Source: Azadirachta indica (Eukaryota > Streptophyta > Magnoliopsida > Sapindales > Meliaceae). Taken from it: DNA of 64,000 bases. The translations under genes and the position numbers were made by a program. Below the pieces are notes generated by a model. That model ran no database searches, was not told where the DNA came from, and saw nothing but the letters and a program-made list of their open reading frames with translations. The stretch lies in contig CM040453.1 in assembly GCA_022749755.1 (NCBI GenBank), forward strand, positions 1,262,102-1,326,101, in the 5' to 3' direction. This document shows positions 1 through 11,599 of the stretch, in pieces (the first letter of the stretch is position 1; each line of letters opens with the position of its first letter).

Positions 1-2002
1 AATGAAGTTTCAGCTTTTGAATATATATATATATATATATATATAAAATAAATGTTAATTAATTAATTAATGGGCAAATTAGGAAAGGTAACTAATACAT
101 GAAAAGTAAACTAATTAAAAACCATTCCTTTCCGTTCCCTTAAGTTTCGTCTAACGTGTGACAATTAATACAACATGTATTAATTAATTAATTACTAAGT
201 GGTTTATACACGATATGACTAATTAATTAATAATTTAGATATTATCAAGAAAGAGCATTGCATTGCATTTCAACCCAAATACTCGAACTCGAATGAAAAG
301 CAAGCTTGACACAAAAATTTCATTGGAATTACTAGTTAATTCTTATCAAGTAAATTTATACAATATACATGAACTACAAGTACCGAAATCGTCCTTTATA
401 TATATATATATATATATATATACCTAAAAAGAAAAATATTACATTATATGAAAAAGTTAATTATTACATTATACATGCATCAACATCAAAAGAGTAACCT
501 GATTATTTTCCAAGCTTAACAAATTTCCATTTGTCTGCTAGCTAGTAACAGTAAGCAGGAGCAAATATGGTATAAATAAAGAGAGCTAATAGTGGTATTT
601 TATTATTCCAAATTAAATTAAGCAGGCTAAAATTTTGACAAGTAAATCAATATGGAGTTTGGTAGAGTTGCACCGTATATCAAAAGGTTTAGTGCATATG
701 GGTTGGGGTAAGTCTAAGGAAATTGAATCATGACTCCATTACTCTATACAACTATTGCAATTTGTAGAAGTTAAGGACTGGGGATATGCTTACAGGATAT
801 AGGTGGCGAATTTCAAGGACTCCTTCCTTCCTTGTAATGGGTCAAGGTCATTTGATGATAGAGGAGGTTCTTTTGTTAAAAGAGGAGAAAAAGAAAAACC
901 GCAGTAGAAATCGTTAAAATATGTAGTTAGTTCAACCATGTACCTACCAGAAAGATTCCTTTCAAAAAATGCATTCATACCATGAATCATCACGTAAATA
1001 AAAATAAAATGAAAAGAAATCCGATAACGAATAATTCATTCCATTCCATATATGAGCTATGCATACTATTAATATATATATACATGTGTAAGTAAGATTG
1101 GGCATTGTAGTTGATGATATAGAGCACTTTTTGGGCCACAATATGAGACCTGGAGTTGCAAGGTTTTTTAAGTTAAAAAGGCCCACGAAGAAAACAGTGA
1201 TAGCTATGGATTCAGAAAGGACAACATCATGCATATTCTTTTGATTGAAAGTTATTTTTTTTAACTAATTACATCATGATTGTATTGGGAGTTAAAGTAT
1301 GTGATAATTATATTACACTCCAAATTTCTGTGTATTTACTGTGCAATATTTGTTTTCAAATTAAAAGAAAATTGATCCACATTGTAATATGATGAATTAG
1401 TAGGAGAAAAACTCTGTTGGAAGTAGGGTTCCTCTTAGTACGTAAGCTAGGCTTTAGTAGCCATATACTTAAAAGTTAGAACCTAAATAATTCTTGGGCT
1501 GTTAATGGAAATTAAGTCCCGCCAAAAAAATTAATTGCTAATCTATCGGATAGCGAACCTTTTCAGTTTTCATTTTTTTTTCCTTCTCCTTTCTTCTTTA
1601 ATATTCCCTCTTCACGCCATCTCATATTGAAATAAGTTACTGGCATCGCAGCATTTTCTAGAAAACAGATATGGAGGGGAAGCATACAAGTGTAGGAGCT
1701 AAATTCACAAACCAACTATCGTTGGTAAAAAGTTGGATTAAAAAGTGCCTGATAACATTGTTCATCAACTAATTTAATTTATGGCCCAACCATCAATGAC
1801 ATTATATGATGGACAACAACTTCCTATAAGTCTAAGTTTCTCCCAATGCAGCCAATAGACATGAAAGCAGTTAAATATAATATTGAGAAGAAGAACTTGT
1901 CTATAAATACTCGTAACTTTTATTACAAGTGACATTACACAAAGAAATTCGATAAAGATGGATGAACCAAATATGTTATTGAGGGATAAGCAATACACAT
2001 GG
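1..2002. repeat. Decayed second copy of the DCD-locus 3' flank
   Basis: No gene is visible here. Blocks match the 3' flank of the intact DCD gene, in the same order and orientation. The start (aatgaagtttcag followed by a TA microsatellite) matches about 41009-41055. Bases 640-1000 match about 41755-42090, and 1720-2000 match about 42365-42600. TA tracts lie at about 24-45 and 401-422. The matched blocks are interrupted by unmatched sequence (for example about 60-640), so one copy has gained or lost DNA. The short open frames here are not supported as genes. Confidence 0.75.
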
Positions 2003-2900
2003 GTCATCTAGGATAAAGACGGGGCAGCGAAAGAGTAACCTTGACGAGACTGGTGCGGCTTCTGCTTCTAGTTTGGGCGCATCATACATAGTGTCGATTA
2101 TAATGTGATATAGCATTAGCTGCATGTATACGATAACATGTCAGCCGCGTCAGTTTCTCCCCTTCTTAATTAAGGGATCAGTTCCACCTATACAAGCAAG
2201 ACTTTCTCCTTCCCAGCAACAGAGTAGGGGCCTGAGGTGATGTCCTCTCTCTCCTCGGAGTTGGCAAATATGGGTCCACATATATATGAAGCGCCATAAT
2301 AGTAAGTATTTTATGTTTCCCTGCAGTAACAGTCTAAAGTTGTAGCAGTGGAAGCTGCTACAGGAGAAACTGTGGACGGTAGTTCATGTCTAGCACCGAC
2401 ATTATATATAATTCTGACATTTTATCTCCGTCAAATAGATATGATCAGCAAGAGCAGGTTCTCTGGCTGCAGCGATAGCATCAACACATATGGGATCTGG
2501 GTGTCTTAGAAGATGCTGTTCCCTCGTGACCCCCTGGTAATTAGGTCTAAAGGAGCAGTAATGTGATTGCTTGGTCTTCTTGCTGCACAAAAGCATCAAA
2601 CCACAGAGTTTTTCTTTCTTCTTGTCCTTCTTTTGGCTCTTTTCTGCGTCTCTAATTTGTTTTTCTTTGTTCTTCTCATTCCTTAAACTCTTGTCTGATA
2701 CCGGATTTTTCTCCTCACGGTCCCTTCATTTCTGATGACTTTTTTCTGATCCAGCAATCTCCTCTTGGTTCTTTGGACTTTGCTGGCCTGTCTTTGTGTC
2801 CTGTTGTTTAGAAGGACTCTGTTTTAGCATCTCTTCGTTTAAATTATATGCTTCTTAGATTCCTTTTCTACAATGATGCTATCATCTGACAAGATTTAAT
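2003..2900 (-). pseudogene. Truncated DCD-domain protein pseudogene
   Basis: Relic of a plant DCD (Development and Cell Death) domain gene, a family linked to stress and cell-death responses. It aligns with the intact gene at 42621-44506. The C-terminal part (about 2003-2570) and the basic N-terminal part up to the start of the DCD domain (about 2560-2900) remain. The last readable residues of the N-terminal block are the CSKKTK segment of the DCD domain. They join directly to a C-terminal segment, so about 800 bp of the intact gene (about 43170-43978), including both introns and most of the DCD domain, is missing. Frameshifts and stops break the rest. It stops matching at about 2900, so the first part of the gene is absent. 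The introns are gone because of the internal deletion, so retroposition need not be invoked. Confidence 0.85.
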
Positions 2901-3431
2901 TATGCTTGTACTAAAATGAAGGCGGTGTGGTTTAGATTTGAGACTTGGTTAATTAAGATAAAAAGAAAAAGAAAATTATGAAGATGAAATCAATTTGCTC
3001 TTTTTTTTTCCCCCTAATTATAACTTATGTGCCACAATCTTGTAAAATAAATTTCACATTTCTATAATTTTCATAAATAATTTAAAAAAATAAATTTATG
3101 TGCGGATATAGCTCGAATAGTATTACGCTTCCCAAATAAATTTATTTTTAAAATTATTTATGAAATTACAGAAATCCCACTAACAAGTGAAGAGCTTACC
3201 GTCACAACAACTTTCGTTAAGGCATAGGATCGCTTTAACTTTAACGGCATTCATAAGCTGTCTATCCTAATCAATTTGCTTTTGATGCAACGTAAGTATT
3301 GACTTTTTCTTTTGTTTCTCTCTTTTTGTTGAAGTATGGATTTTTTCTTCCCAAGATGCTCATTTCTTTTGATTGCCAACTTAGCATTATTCTTTGTCTG
3401 CCAATTGATGGTCACAGTTCATACTCTAGTT
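2901..3431. other. Upstream region of NLR pseudogene 1
   Basis: AT-rich spacer between the end of the duplicated DCD segment and the tandem repeat. No coding potential, RNA gene or clear transposon end is visible. It presumably holds the former promoter of the NLR pseudogene, but I see no TATA box I would defend. Confidence 0.4.
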
Positions 3432-3714
3432 GCTTCTTGTTGAAGACTTGGCCTAACTTCTTATTTTCATTCGTTGATCTCCAGAATACCTTCCTATTAT
3501 TCCTTCTTGTCGAAGACTTGGCCTAAGTTCTTACTTTCATTCGTTTGATCTCCAGAATACCTTGCTATTATTCCTTCTTGTCGAAGACTTGGCCTAAGTT
3601 CTTACTTTCATTCGTTTGATCTCCAGAATACCTTGCTATTACTCCTTCTTGTCGAAGACTTGGCCTAAGTTCTTATTTTCGTTGTTTGATCTCCAGAATA
3701 CCTTGCCATTACTT
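3432..3714. repeat. Tandem repeat, 4 copies of about 71 bp
   Basis: Four head-to-tail copies begin at 3432, 3502, 3573 and 3644, with periods of 70, 71 and 71 bp. Each contains cttcttgtcgaagacttgg and ends with ctccagaataccttgc. The copies differ by only a few bases. The array ends about 80 bp before the NLR start codon, so it lies in the leader or proximal promoter. Confidence 0.9.
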
Positions 3715-3793
3715 TGTTTTCATTGTTTTTCTGTTTTCTGGGTTGCTTGATTTCTACTTTTCACACCTTATAAGAAAAGGGAAAGAGGTGAAA

Positions 3794-6700
3794 ATGGTGG
3801 AAATTGTGGTTGCTATTGCTGCAAAAGTTGCTGAGCACTTGGTTGCTTCCCTAGTTCATCCGTTCACTTACCTCTGCAACTATAAGGCAACTTGGAAAAG
3901 CTCAGGGCTGAAGTTCAGAAGCTGAGGGATGCCAGGGAGAGTTTGCAGCATAGGGTTGATGATGCTAAAAGAAATGGGGAAGATATTGAACAGATTGTTG
4001 AGAACTGGCTGATTAGTTTTGACAAGATGATGGAAGAGGCTGGGAGGATCTTTGAAGATGAAGAGAGAGCAATGAATCGATGGTGTCCTAATTTAAAGGC
4101 GCGCTATCAGCTTAGCAAGAAATCAATGAGGGAGTTGAAGGCTGTAGCTGAATTGTTGCAGAAAGAAGAGAAATTCAGTAAAGTTTCCTACCGTACAATT
4201 CCAGAAGACATATGCCTTACATCTATCAAAGGTTATGAGGCCTTTGAATCAAGAATGTCCACTTTGAATGAAATACTAAATGCATTGAATATCCTAATGT
4301 CAACATGATTGGGTTATATGGAATGGGTGGCATTGGCAAGATGACACTTGCGAAGGAAGTTGCTAGGCAAGCCAAGAAAGATAAGCTCTTTGATGAGGTG
4401 GTTCAGGCAGAGGTATCTCAGACTCCAGATGTAAAAAAGATTCAAGGGCAAATTGCGGACAAGTTGGAGTTGAAATTTTATGAGGAGAGCGAATTTGGAA
4501 GAGCAAGGAAGCTATGTCAGCGATTGAAGAAAGAGAAGAAGATCCTTGTAATTTTGGATAATATATGGACATATCTTGATTTTGTGAAAGTAGGAATTCC
4601 TTTCGGAGACAGGGGATGTAAAGTATTGATTACAGCGAGAAGCCAAGATGTATTAACCGGAATGGATTGTCGACATAATTTCTCTGTTGGCATATTCAAT
4701 GAAGAAGAAGCTTGGAACCTATTTAAGAAGGTAGTGGGTGATTCTATTGAAAATAATGATTTGCAATCTGTAGCAGTTGATATAGCCAAGACGTGTAGTG
4801 GTTTGCCCATTGCTATTGTTACAATAGCTAGGGCATTGAGAAACAAGAGTATATTTGTATGGAAGAATGCACCGCAAGAGCTAAGAAGGCCTTCCTCAAG
4901 TAGTTTCACTGGAGTGCCAGCGGAGGCATATAGAACTATAGAGGTGAGTTACAATCATTTAGAAGGTGAGGAGCTCAAGTCAGCTTTTCTGCTTTGTAGT
5001 CTCCTCGAGTATATCAACAATGCTTCCGTTTCGTATTTGTTGAGTTATGGAATTGGTTTGGGTTTACTTAAGGGCATAGATACGATGGAAGAAGCACGAG
5101 ACAGAGTACATGCTTTGGTTGATAAACTCAAAAACTCATGTTTGCTGCTTGATGGCCGCGACAGTGAACATTTTTCTATGCATGATGTTGTTCGTGATTT
5201 TGCCATTTCAATTGCGTGTAGAGACCAACATGTGTGATGAATAATGAGGCTCCTCTGAAGGAATGGGCAGACAAGGATTCTCTAAAAGATCTAAAAGATT
5301 GCAATGCAATCTCATTACATAATTGTAAAATTAGTGAATTTGTTGGAGGCCTGGAATGCCCGCAGCTTAAGTTTTTGCATGCGAGTCCCAAGGAGGCTTC
5401 CATCAAAATCCCGGATAATTTTTTTGCAGCGATGGGAGAGCTCAGAGTTTTAGATTTCATGGAAATGGAATTATTATCACTGCCATCATCACTTCATCTC
5501 CTATCAAACCTTAAAACATTGTGTCTGGATTGGAGTGTATTTGGAGATGTAGCTATTATTGGAGAGCTTAAGCAGCTGGAAATCCTCAGCTTTGAAGGTT
5601 CTAACATCGAGAGATTGCCTAGAGAAATAGGTCAATTGACTCGGCTAAAGTCGTTAAATTTGTCATTTTGTTTCCAACTAAAAGCCATTCCATCAAATGT
5701 CATATTCAACTTATCCCAATTGGAAGAACTATATATGTGTCATACCTTTATCCAATGGGAGACTGTAGGAGAAAACATTACTGAAAGAAGCCAGGCTAGT
5801 CTTCATGAGTTAAAGCATTTGTCTCACTTGACCACTTTAGAAATTCATATTCAAGATGCCAAGGTGCTTCCGAAGGGTTTGCTCTCCAAAAAGTTAGAAC
5901 GATACAGAATATTCATAGGAGATCATTGGAATTGGTATGATCAGTACGGGAATAGAAGAATATTGAAACTGAAGCTCAATACCAGCTTTTGCTTGAAGGA
6001 CGAGGTTTTCACGCAGCTGAAGGGAGTTGAAGAACTATGTTTAGATGAAGTGCAGGGCGTCAACAATGTTCTCTATGAATTGGACAGAGAGGGTTTTCCA
6101 AAATTGAAGTATCTTCGTATCCAAAATAATCCCCGCTTTCTCTGTATTATTGACTCAACGGTGTGGGTACCTTGCAATGCCTTTCCCCTCTTGGAGTCAT
6201 TATCTCTTAGCAATTTGGTGAACTTGGAGAATATATGTCGTGGTCAACTGAAGTTCAACTTTTTCTGCAGATTAAGAATCCTAAAAGTGGAAAGTTGTGA
6301 TAAATTGAGCAATATCTTCTCATTTTCCATTGCCAGAGGCCTTCCACAACTGCAAATAATCGAAGTGATAGCTGCAAGAATATGAAAGAGGTCTTTGCTG
6401 TTGGTTGAGAAGATGATATTGACAAATGGGAAGAGATTGATAAGATAGAGTTTGGTCAATTGCTTAAACTGACTCTTAAATTTCTACCACAACTTAGAAG
6501 CTTTTGCTCTGAAGTGAAGACATCTTACAAATTGCAGCAGAGAAGACCTGAGCTAATGACAATTGGTACATTGTCTAATCAAGTCACTGAGGATGAGACT
6601 GATACTTCCACACCAATTTTTAATGAAAAGGTATGTAATCAATACAATTGTTCTGTATCCTTTTTATTTTATTTTTTTCTTATGTCATTTGTTAACAATT

Positions 6701-9700
6701 TAATTTATCTGTATATAATGTGTCTGTTATTGAATTTATTTTTTTTTTAATTTTTTGAGTCAACTGTTGAAGATATTAGAATTGTCTATTGAAACTCAGG
6801 CTGCTTGGTGTGAGACTGATCTTCAATTTAGCTCCATCTCAGATCTGCAATTGGTTTGCGTTTATAGTCTGTTAAAAATTAGCAAGAAAACAGTTTGTGG
6901 GCTAAACTATGTAATATGGAGAAGCAATGTTTGCTAATCTGGTAAAGTGAGATCCTTAATGCTTGTGGCATGTCCATGATAAACAAATTATTATTATTAT
7001 TATTTTTATTTTAAGTTATTAAAATATGATGAAATAACATATATAAATATATATATGTGCGCGTGTCTGTACTGTAGGTGGCCTTCCCCAACTTGGAGGC
7101 CTTGAAAATTTCTGCAATTAATTCTGAAAAGATTTGGCATAATCAACTTCCAGCAATGTCTTCTTGCATCCAAAATTTAACTCGCTTGATCGTGCGAGAC
7201 TGTAATAATTTGGAGTATCTATTTTCATCTTCAACGGTCAGAAGCTTTGTGCAGCTCCAGCTCCTTGAAATATGCAATTGCATGGGCTTAGAGGAGATAG
7301 TGTTCGTGGAAGAATTGATTGAAGAAGAAAAGAAGGCCATTATGTTCCCTCAATTAAACTTTCTGAAGATGGAAGATCTCTGTAATGTCACGAGATTCTA
7401 CTCAGGAAATTATATTGAACTTCCATCCTTGAAAGAACTGCAGATAGAGCAGTGCCCTAATTTGAAGTCATTCATCTTGAAAAATATAAGCACAGACATG
7501 AGCTCCATGCAGATTAAACCTTTGTTCGATGAAAAGGTAGAAGACTTTAAATTCTTCCCTCTCTACTAACTTTGTAGTCTTCTTTTTGTGACATCTTATT
7601 TCCAAATAATCTCTTTTATTTTCGGATAAAATATTTAAATTTTCTTTTAATTAAAATTTACAAATTTATTTGCGACTTTTATGGCAAAATTGCTGCAGGT
7701 GGCATTACCTAGCTTAGAGGAAATGGTACTTTCCAACATAGATGAATTGAAGATGATATGGCACAATCAATTAGCTGAGGATTCTTTTTGCAAACTAAAA
7801 GTAATGGAAGTTGAATCCTGTAACAGTCTATTGACTATTTTTCCTCCCAATATGTTTGCAAGATTATTGGCACTTGAATCACTACTCGTTACTGATTGTG
7901 GTTCACTAGAAGAGATATTTGATCTCCAGGGGATGAACTTTGAAGAAGCACACTCTACAGCAGCAAGTCAATTGAGAGAACTGAAAAATTTTCGTCTACC
8001 AAACTTGAAAAGCTTATGGAATAAGGATCCTCAAAGAATGAACTCTGTCAACACCTAGTTGAGGTGAGAATTTTTGCATGTAGGAGTTTGAAAAATGTCT
8101 TTCCAGCTGCCATTGCCAAGAGCCTTCAGCAACTTGAAAAGCTTTATATCAGGAATTGCGAAGTGGTGGAGGAGATTGTTGCTAATGAAGTAGCTGTTGA
8201 ATCAACTGCTAGGTTTTCCTTTCCGAATTTAACCTTCCTCAGACTCTGGAAACTCCCACATCTTACAGCTTTCTACTCTGGAATGCATACTTTAGAATTG
8301 CCCGAGTTAAAAAAGTTAGAAGCATATGGTTGTGACAGAGTAAAAATATTCAATTCAGGATGTGAAGGCTTCCGGGAAATTAATGAGGGCCAACTTGGTA
8401 TCCCAGATCAACAACCCCTCTTCTTGGTTGAAAAGGTATGAAATATGAAACCCATTTCCTCTTACAAATAATCGTCAGCTGATACATCTCTGAACAGAGT
8501 GTTTTATGTTATCAATTTAAGGATTATATGAAAGTTTTATCATAACCACTTCTGACAAATATGATTGCGTGAGAGTTCTCTTAAAAGTTCGGTCTTTATT
8601 GGTTTAATTGTTCAAACTTTTTGCCATATTAGCAAGTCCATGGCCTGACCATTTATTCAACTTTTAGTTTACTTTGTACTGAAATACGTAATGTATTACT
8701 ATGTATTCTGTGAAATTGTTTGGGTAACATCAACTCTAGCTAGCCTTTTCCTCATTGGTCACCAGGTTCTCCCCAACTTGGAGGAATTGGCATTAGGCAA
8801 AACGGACTTCAGTGTCCTACGGCAGCAGGGCCAGCTTTGCAAACTCAAAGTTCTTCATGTCATTTTTTATGAATCAGCTGTTTTCGCTGTTGGTTTGTTT
8901 CAGAATATTCACAATCTGGAAAAGCTTGTACTGACTCGGTGTTCATACGAAGAGATTTTTTCGTATGCGGAGGTTGAGGTGCACTCTGAGAGGCTAGCAC
9001 AGATAAAAAGTTTAAAGCTAAATAGACTTTGGAATATGGAGCAGTTATGAAAACCAGATTCCAAATTGGATGCATTTCTTCAAAATCTTGAAATTCTTGA
9101 TATAGATTCCTGTAAGAATATTCAAATTCTGGTGCCATCTTCAGCATCTTTCAAAAATCTAACAGCACTTAAGATATGCAGATGTGCAGGCTCAGTAAAT
9201 TTAGTAACATCCTCAACAGCCAAAAGTCTGCTGCAGCTTAGAGAAATGAGAATATATAGTTGCTATAAGATGACAGAAGTAGTAGCAAATGATGGAGATG
9301 AAGAAGATGAAATTGTTTTCAGCAAACTGAAGTGGTTGTTTCTCGGAACTTTACCAAGTCTCACAAGTTTCTGCCCCGGCAATAATGCCTTCAATTTTCC
9401 ATCCTTGGAAGATTTAATTGTGACAAAATGTCCGAAGATGAACATTTTCGCTGCAGGAGTTATAAAGACGCCGAGGTTACGGGAAGTACAAAATGGGGCA
9501 CTGAATGAAAAATGTTGGTCAGGTGACCTTAATACAACCATACAACACTTACATGAAAAAATGGTATGACTGATTCAATAAGCTATCTCACTTTTCTATG
9601 GATCTTGTATTCAAACTAGGATTTTTCTTCCGATTATAGTCTACGAACACTAATTCTATTAGTTTTTCTGTTACTAAAACGATATATTGGTGTATTAGGC

Positions 9701-9971
9701 ACATGACTCAGAGGAGTCAACTTCAGATGAGACTGACTACGAGGAAAATGAAGAGGGCATGGACGAGGTTTGTCTGGAGATCTCTTTATTAACTAATTAT
9801 GCCTTTTGTGTTAAATTATTGATTGATAGTTCAAACTCCCAGTTAACATTATCTGTGTAATGATAAAATTAGGTTGAGCATCTTGCAATTTTATCAACCA
9901 CGTCTGAGGTGACTGACGAGGAAGAATATGAGATGTTCTTTGGAAATTTTGATTCATATTCTGCTGAATAA
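3794..9971 (+). pseudogene. CC-NB-ARC-LRR resistance gene pseudogene (NLR 1)
   Basis: Relic of an intracellular immune receptor, CNL class (At4g27190-like). Readable exons with GT-AG borders: 3794-6630, 7078-7536, 7699-8435, 8766-9563, 9699-9767 and 9873-9971. Exon 1 gives the N-terminal coiled coil (MVEIVVAIAAKVAEHL), then the P-loop GMGGIGKMT at about 4320, LDNIW at about 4555, the RNBS-B-like CKVLITARSQ, GLPI, and MHD in FSMHDVVRD. LRRs follow, then a short acidic tail. Breaks: about 3886 and 4281 (each one base short), stop and indel at 5235-5237, about 6378, TGA at 6406-6408, a shift near 8045, and TGG to TGA at 9048-9050. The Walker A threonine after the lysine is Met, and the second kinase-2 aspartate is Asn, so nucleotide binding would be impaired even with the frame intact. 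Exon layout is well preserved, which suggests recent decay. Assembly error could explain single shifts but not all of them. Confidence 0.92.
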
Positions 9972-10962
9972 GTATGTTATTATGCTGAAGAACGTTCAAC
10001 TTGTTCACATGAGAACGAATTGGCTTTGGCTAGGATGATAACAGTCATTGAGGCCTGCCTGTGCCAATATTAATTTGAACGACCTTCTTCTCTGTCTATG
10101 TTATGTTTTTTTCGCTTTGTATACAAGCTTAAATGATTTTAATTGTTGAGCAAGAGAATTATGTCGTCTCTCGATGCTGTCTGCATTTAGGGTCGTAATT
10201 TCTCGACTAGTTCAGCACCGCCACTTTTTGCTTGTCAAATATATAGCTGTTTTTTCATGCGCATTGACTTTTGACAGTAATATAAAGTAAAAGTATTTCA
10301 GTGCTCGCAAGAAATTAACGCTGCTGCAGCATTGATTCTACGTTGTTTCATGTTAATTTTTCTTCCAATCGAGAGAAGGAAATTAAGAATATTTAACAGG
10401 TTTGCTTATCTGAAACTTAACCATATAAATAAAGAACTTGCCAAACTTTAATAACATGATACATTGCTGCTTGTCTGCCACACTTGTAATTCTTTTTCTT
10501 TTTCTTTAGTTTGTTTTTGCTGCCTAGCTTTTGAACCACTCTTTTTCTTCTGCCAATGGATGACTACATTCCTTTCTTTACCTCCTTAACTGTTATCTAA
10601 GACTTTGCCCACCCTGGTCTCGCTACTGCTTTCTTTTATTATTTTATTACTAAATAAATCCAAGTAAGGCCGTCACGAATGTGAAAGCAAAGCAAGCAAA
10701 TAACCAATGAAATCTGAATCGGGTGGAAGTCTAATTTAATATGAGACATTCTTCACACCTGGCTTGTTTTCTTTTCCATCTTTTTGTTTTATTATCTTTC
10801 CGGAGCCACTTATATGTACAAAGTCTATTTATTTAATTTGGTTGTTGCACCGGCACTCTTTATTAATTATAACTAGCGTCCAAATAAGGCCATGATATAA
10901 GGCCATGATCACGTAATGTGAAAGCATTGATGAAGTCGAAATCTATCTGATGAGCAGCGTAT
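9972..10962. other. Intergenic, 3' side of NLR 1
   Basis: No open frame or family is recognised. It probably contains the 3' untranslated region of the NLR relic. It ends exactly at the gypsy LTR. The last four bases (GTAT) recur after the other LTR, so this region was once continuous with 16949 onward. Confidence 0.6.
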
Positions 10963-11586
10963 TGTCACGGCCTCACTCTCTTCATTCGCTTCGACCGTGC
11001 GGCGCTTAGCAATTCCGCTCACTAAGCAAGCCTTCGACACCCGCAATGCGCTAAATCGGAAGCTTATGAATAAAGAGAGAAGAGAGAGCAATAAGAGTTT
11101 GAGTGAAGAGTGATTTACACAACTCAAGTTTATTACTTAATTGCTTAATTACTTGGTTGCTTGGTTTGGCCAAATGAGGCCTCACCTATTTATAGGAAAA
11201 CTTACATAAAATGGACGGCCTAAATTGCACCTCACAATGCACTTTTGAGAGGTTAGAATTGGCCTTCTAGAAATGTCCTAGAAAATATCTACACAATTGT
11301 CAAAATGGTAATGCTATCTACACAATTCTAGAACTTGGGCCACCATTCTAGAAGTTGGGCTAGTTGAGCTAACATTGGGCTATAAGTACAATAATGCCAA
11401 TAAGGAAGAATATATGGATCTTTGGCCCAAATGCCTCATTGCCCCTCTTAACCTGTTCTATCGACGAGGCATATTGCCGAAGCTCACACACCCGCTTGTC
11501 CCGGATTTTCCCTTGCGCAAATTTTGTCCGCACAATGTCTCGGCCACGGTTACTGTTCACGAGCACTGTTCACGCGGGGCGTGACA
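10963..11586 (-). repeat. 3' LTR of the gypsy element
   Basis: 624 bp, TGTCACG to CGTGACA. It is the 3' LTR because the element reads on the minus strand. It lacks the 9-bp insert (near 16693) found in the other LTR. Confidence 0.95.
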
Positions 11587-11599
11587 TCCTCCCCCACCT
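11587..11599 (-). other. Polypurine tract of the gypsy element
   Basis: On the minus strand this reads AGGTGGGGGAGGA, directly before the 3' LTR. That is the expected position and composition for plus-strand priming. Confidence 0.85.

Noticed and set aside
24..45. TA/AT microsatellites (also 401-422, 31041-31071, 41030-41053, 55388-55413, 55752-55774) as origins or regulatory sites
   Set aside because: Simple repeats common in plant DNA. No further signal supports a function.
2003..2900. Processed (retroposed) origin for the DCD pseudogene
   Set aside because: Introns are missing only because one deletion removed the whole middle. The non-coding flanks are duplicated too, so it is a DNA-level duplication.
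6631..7077. Open frame at 6755-6937 as an NLR 1 exon
   Set aside because: It lies between a clear donor (6631) and acceptor (7077), and the corresponding place in the family is an intron.
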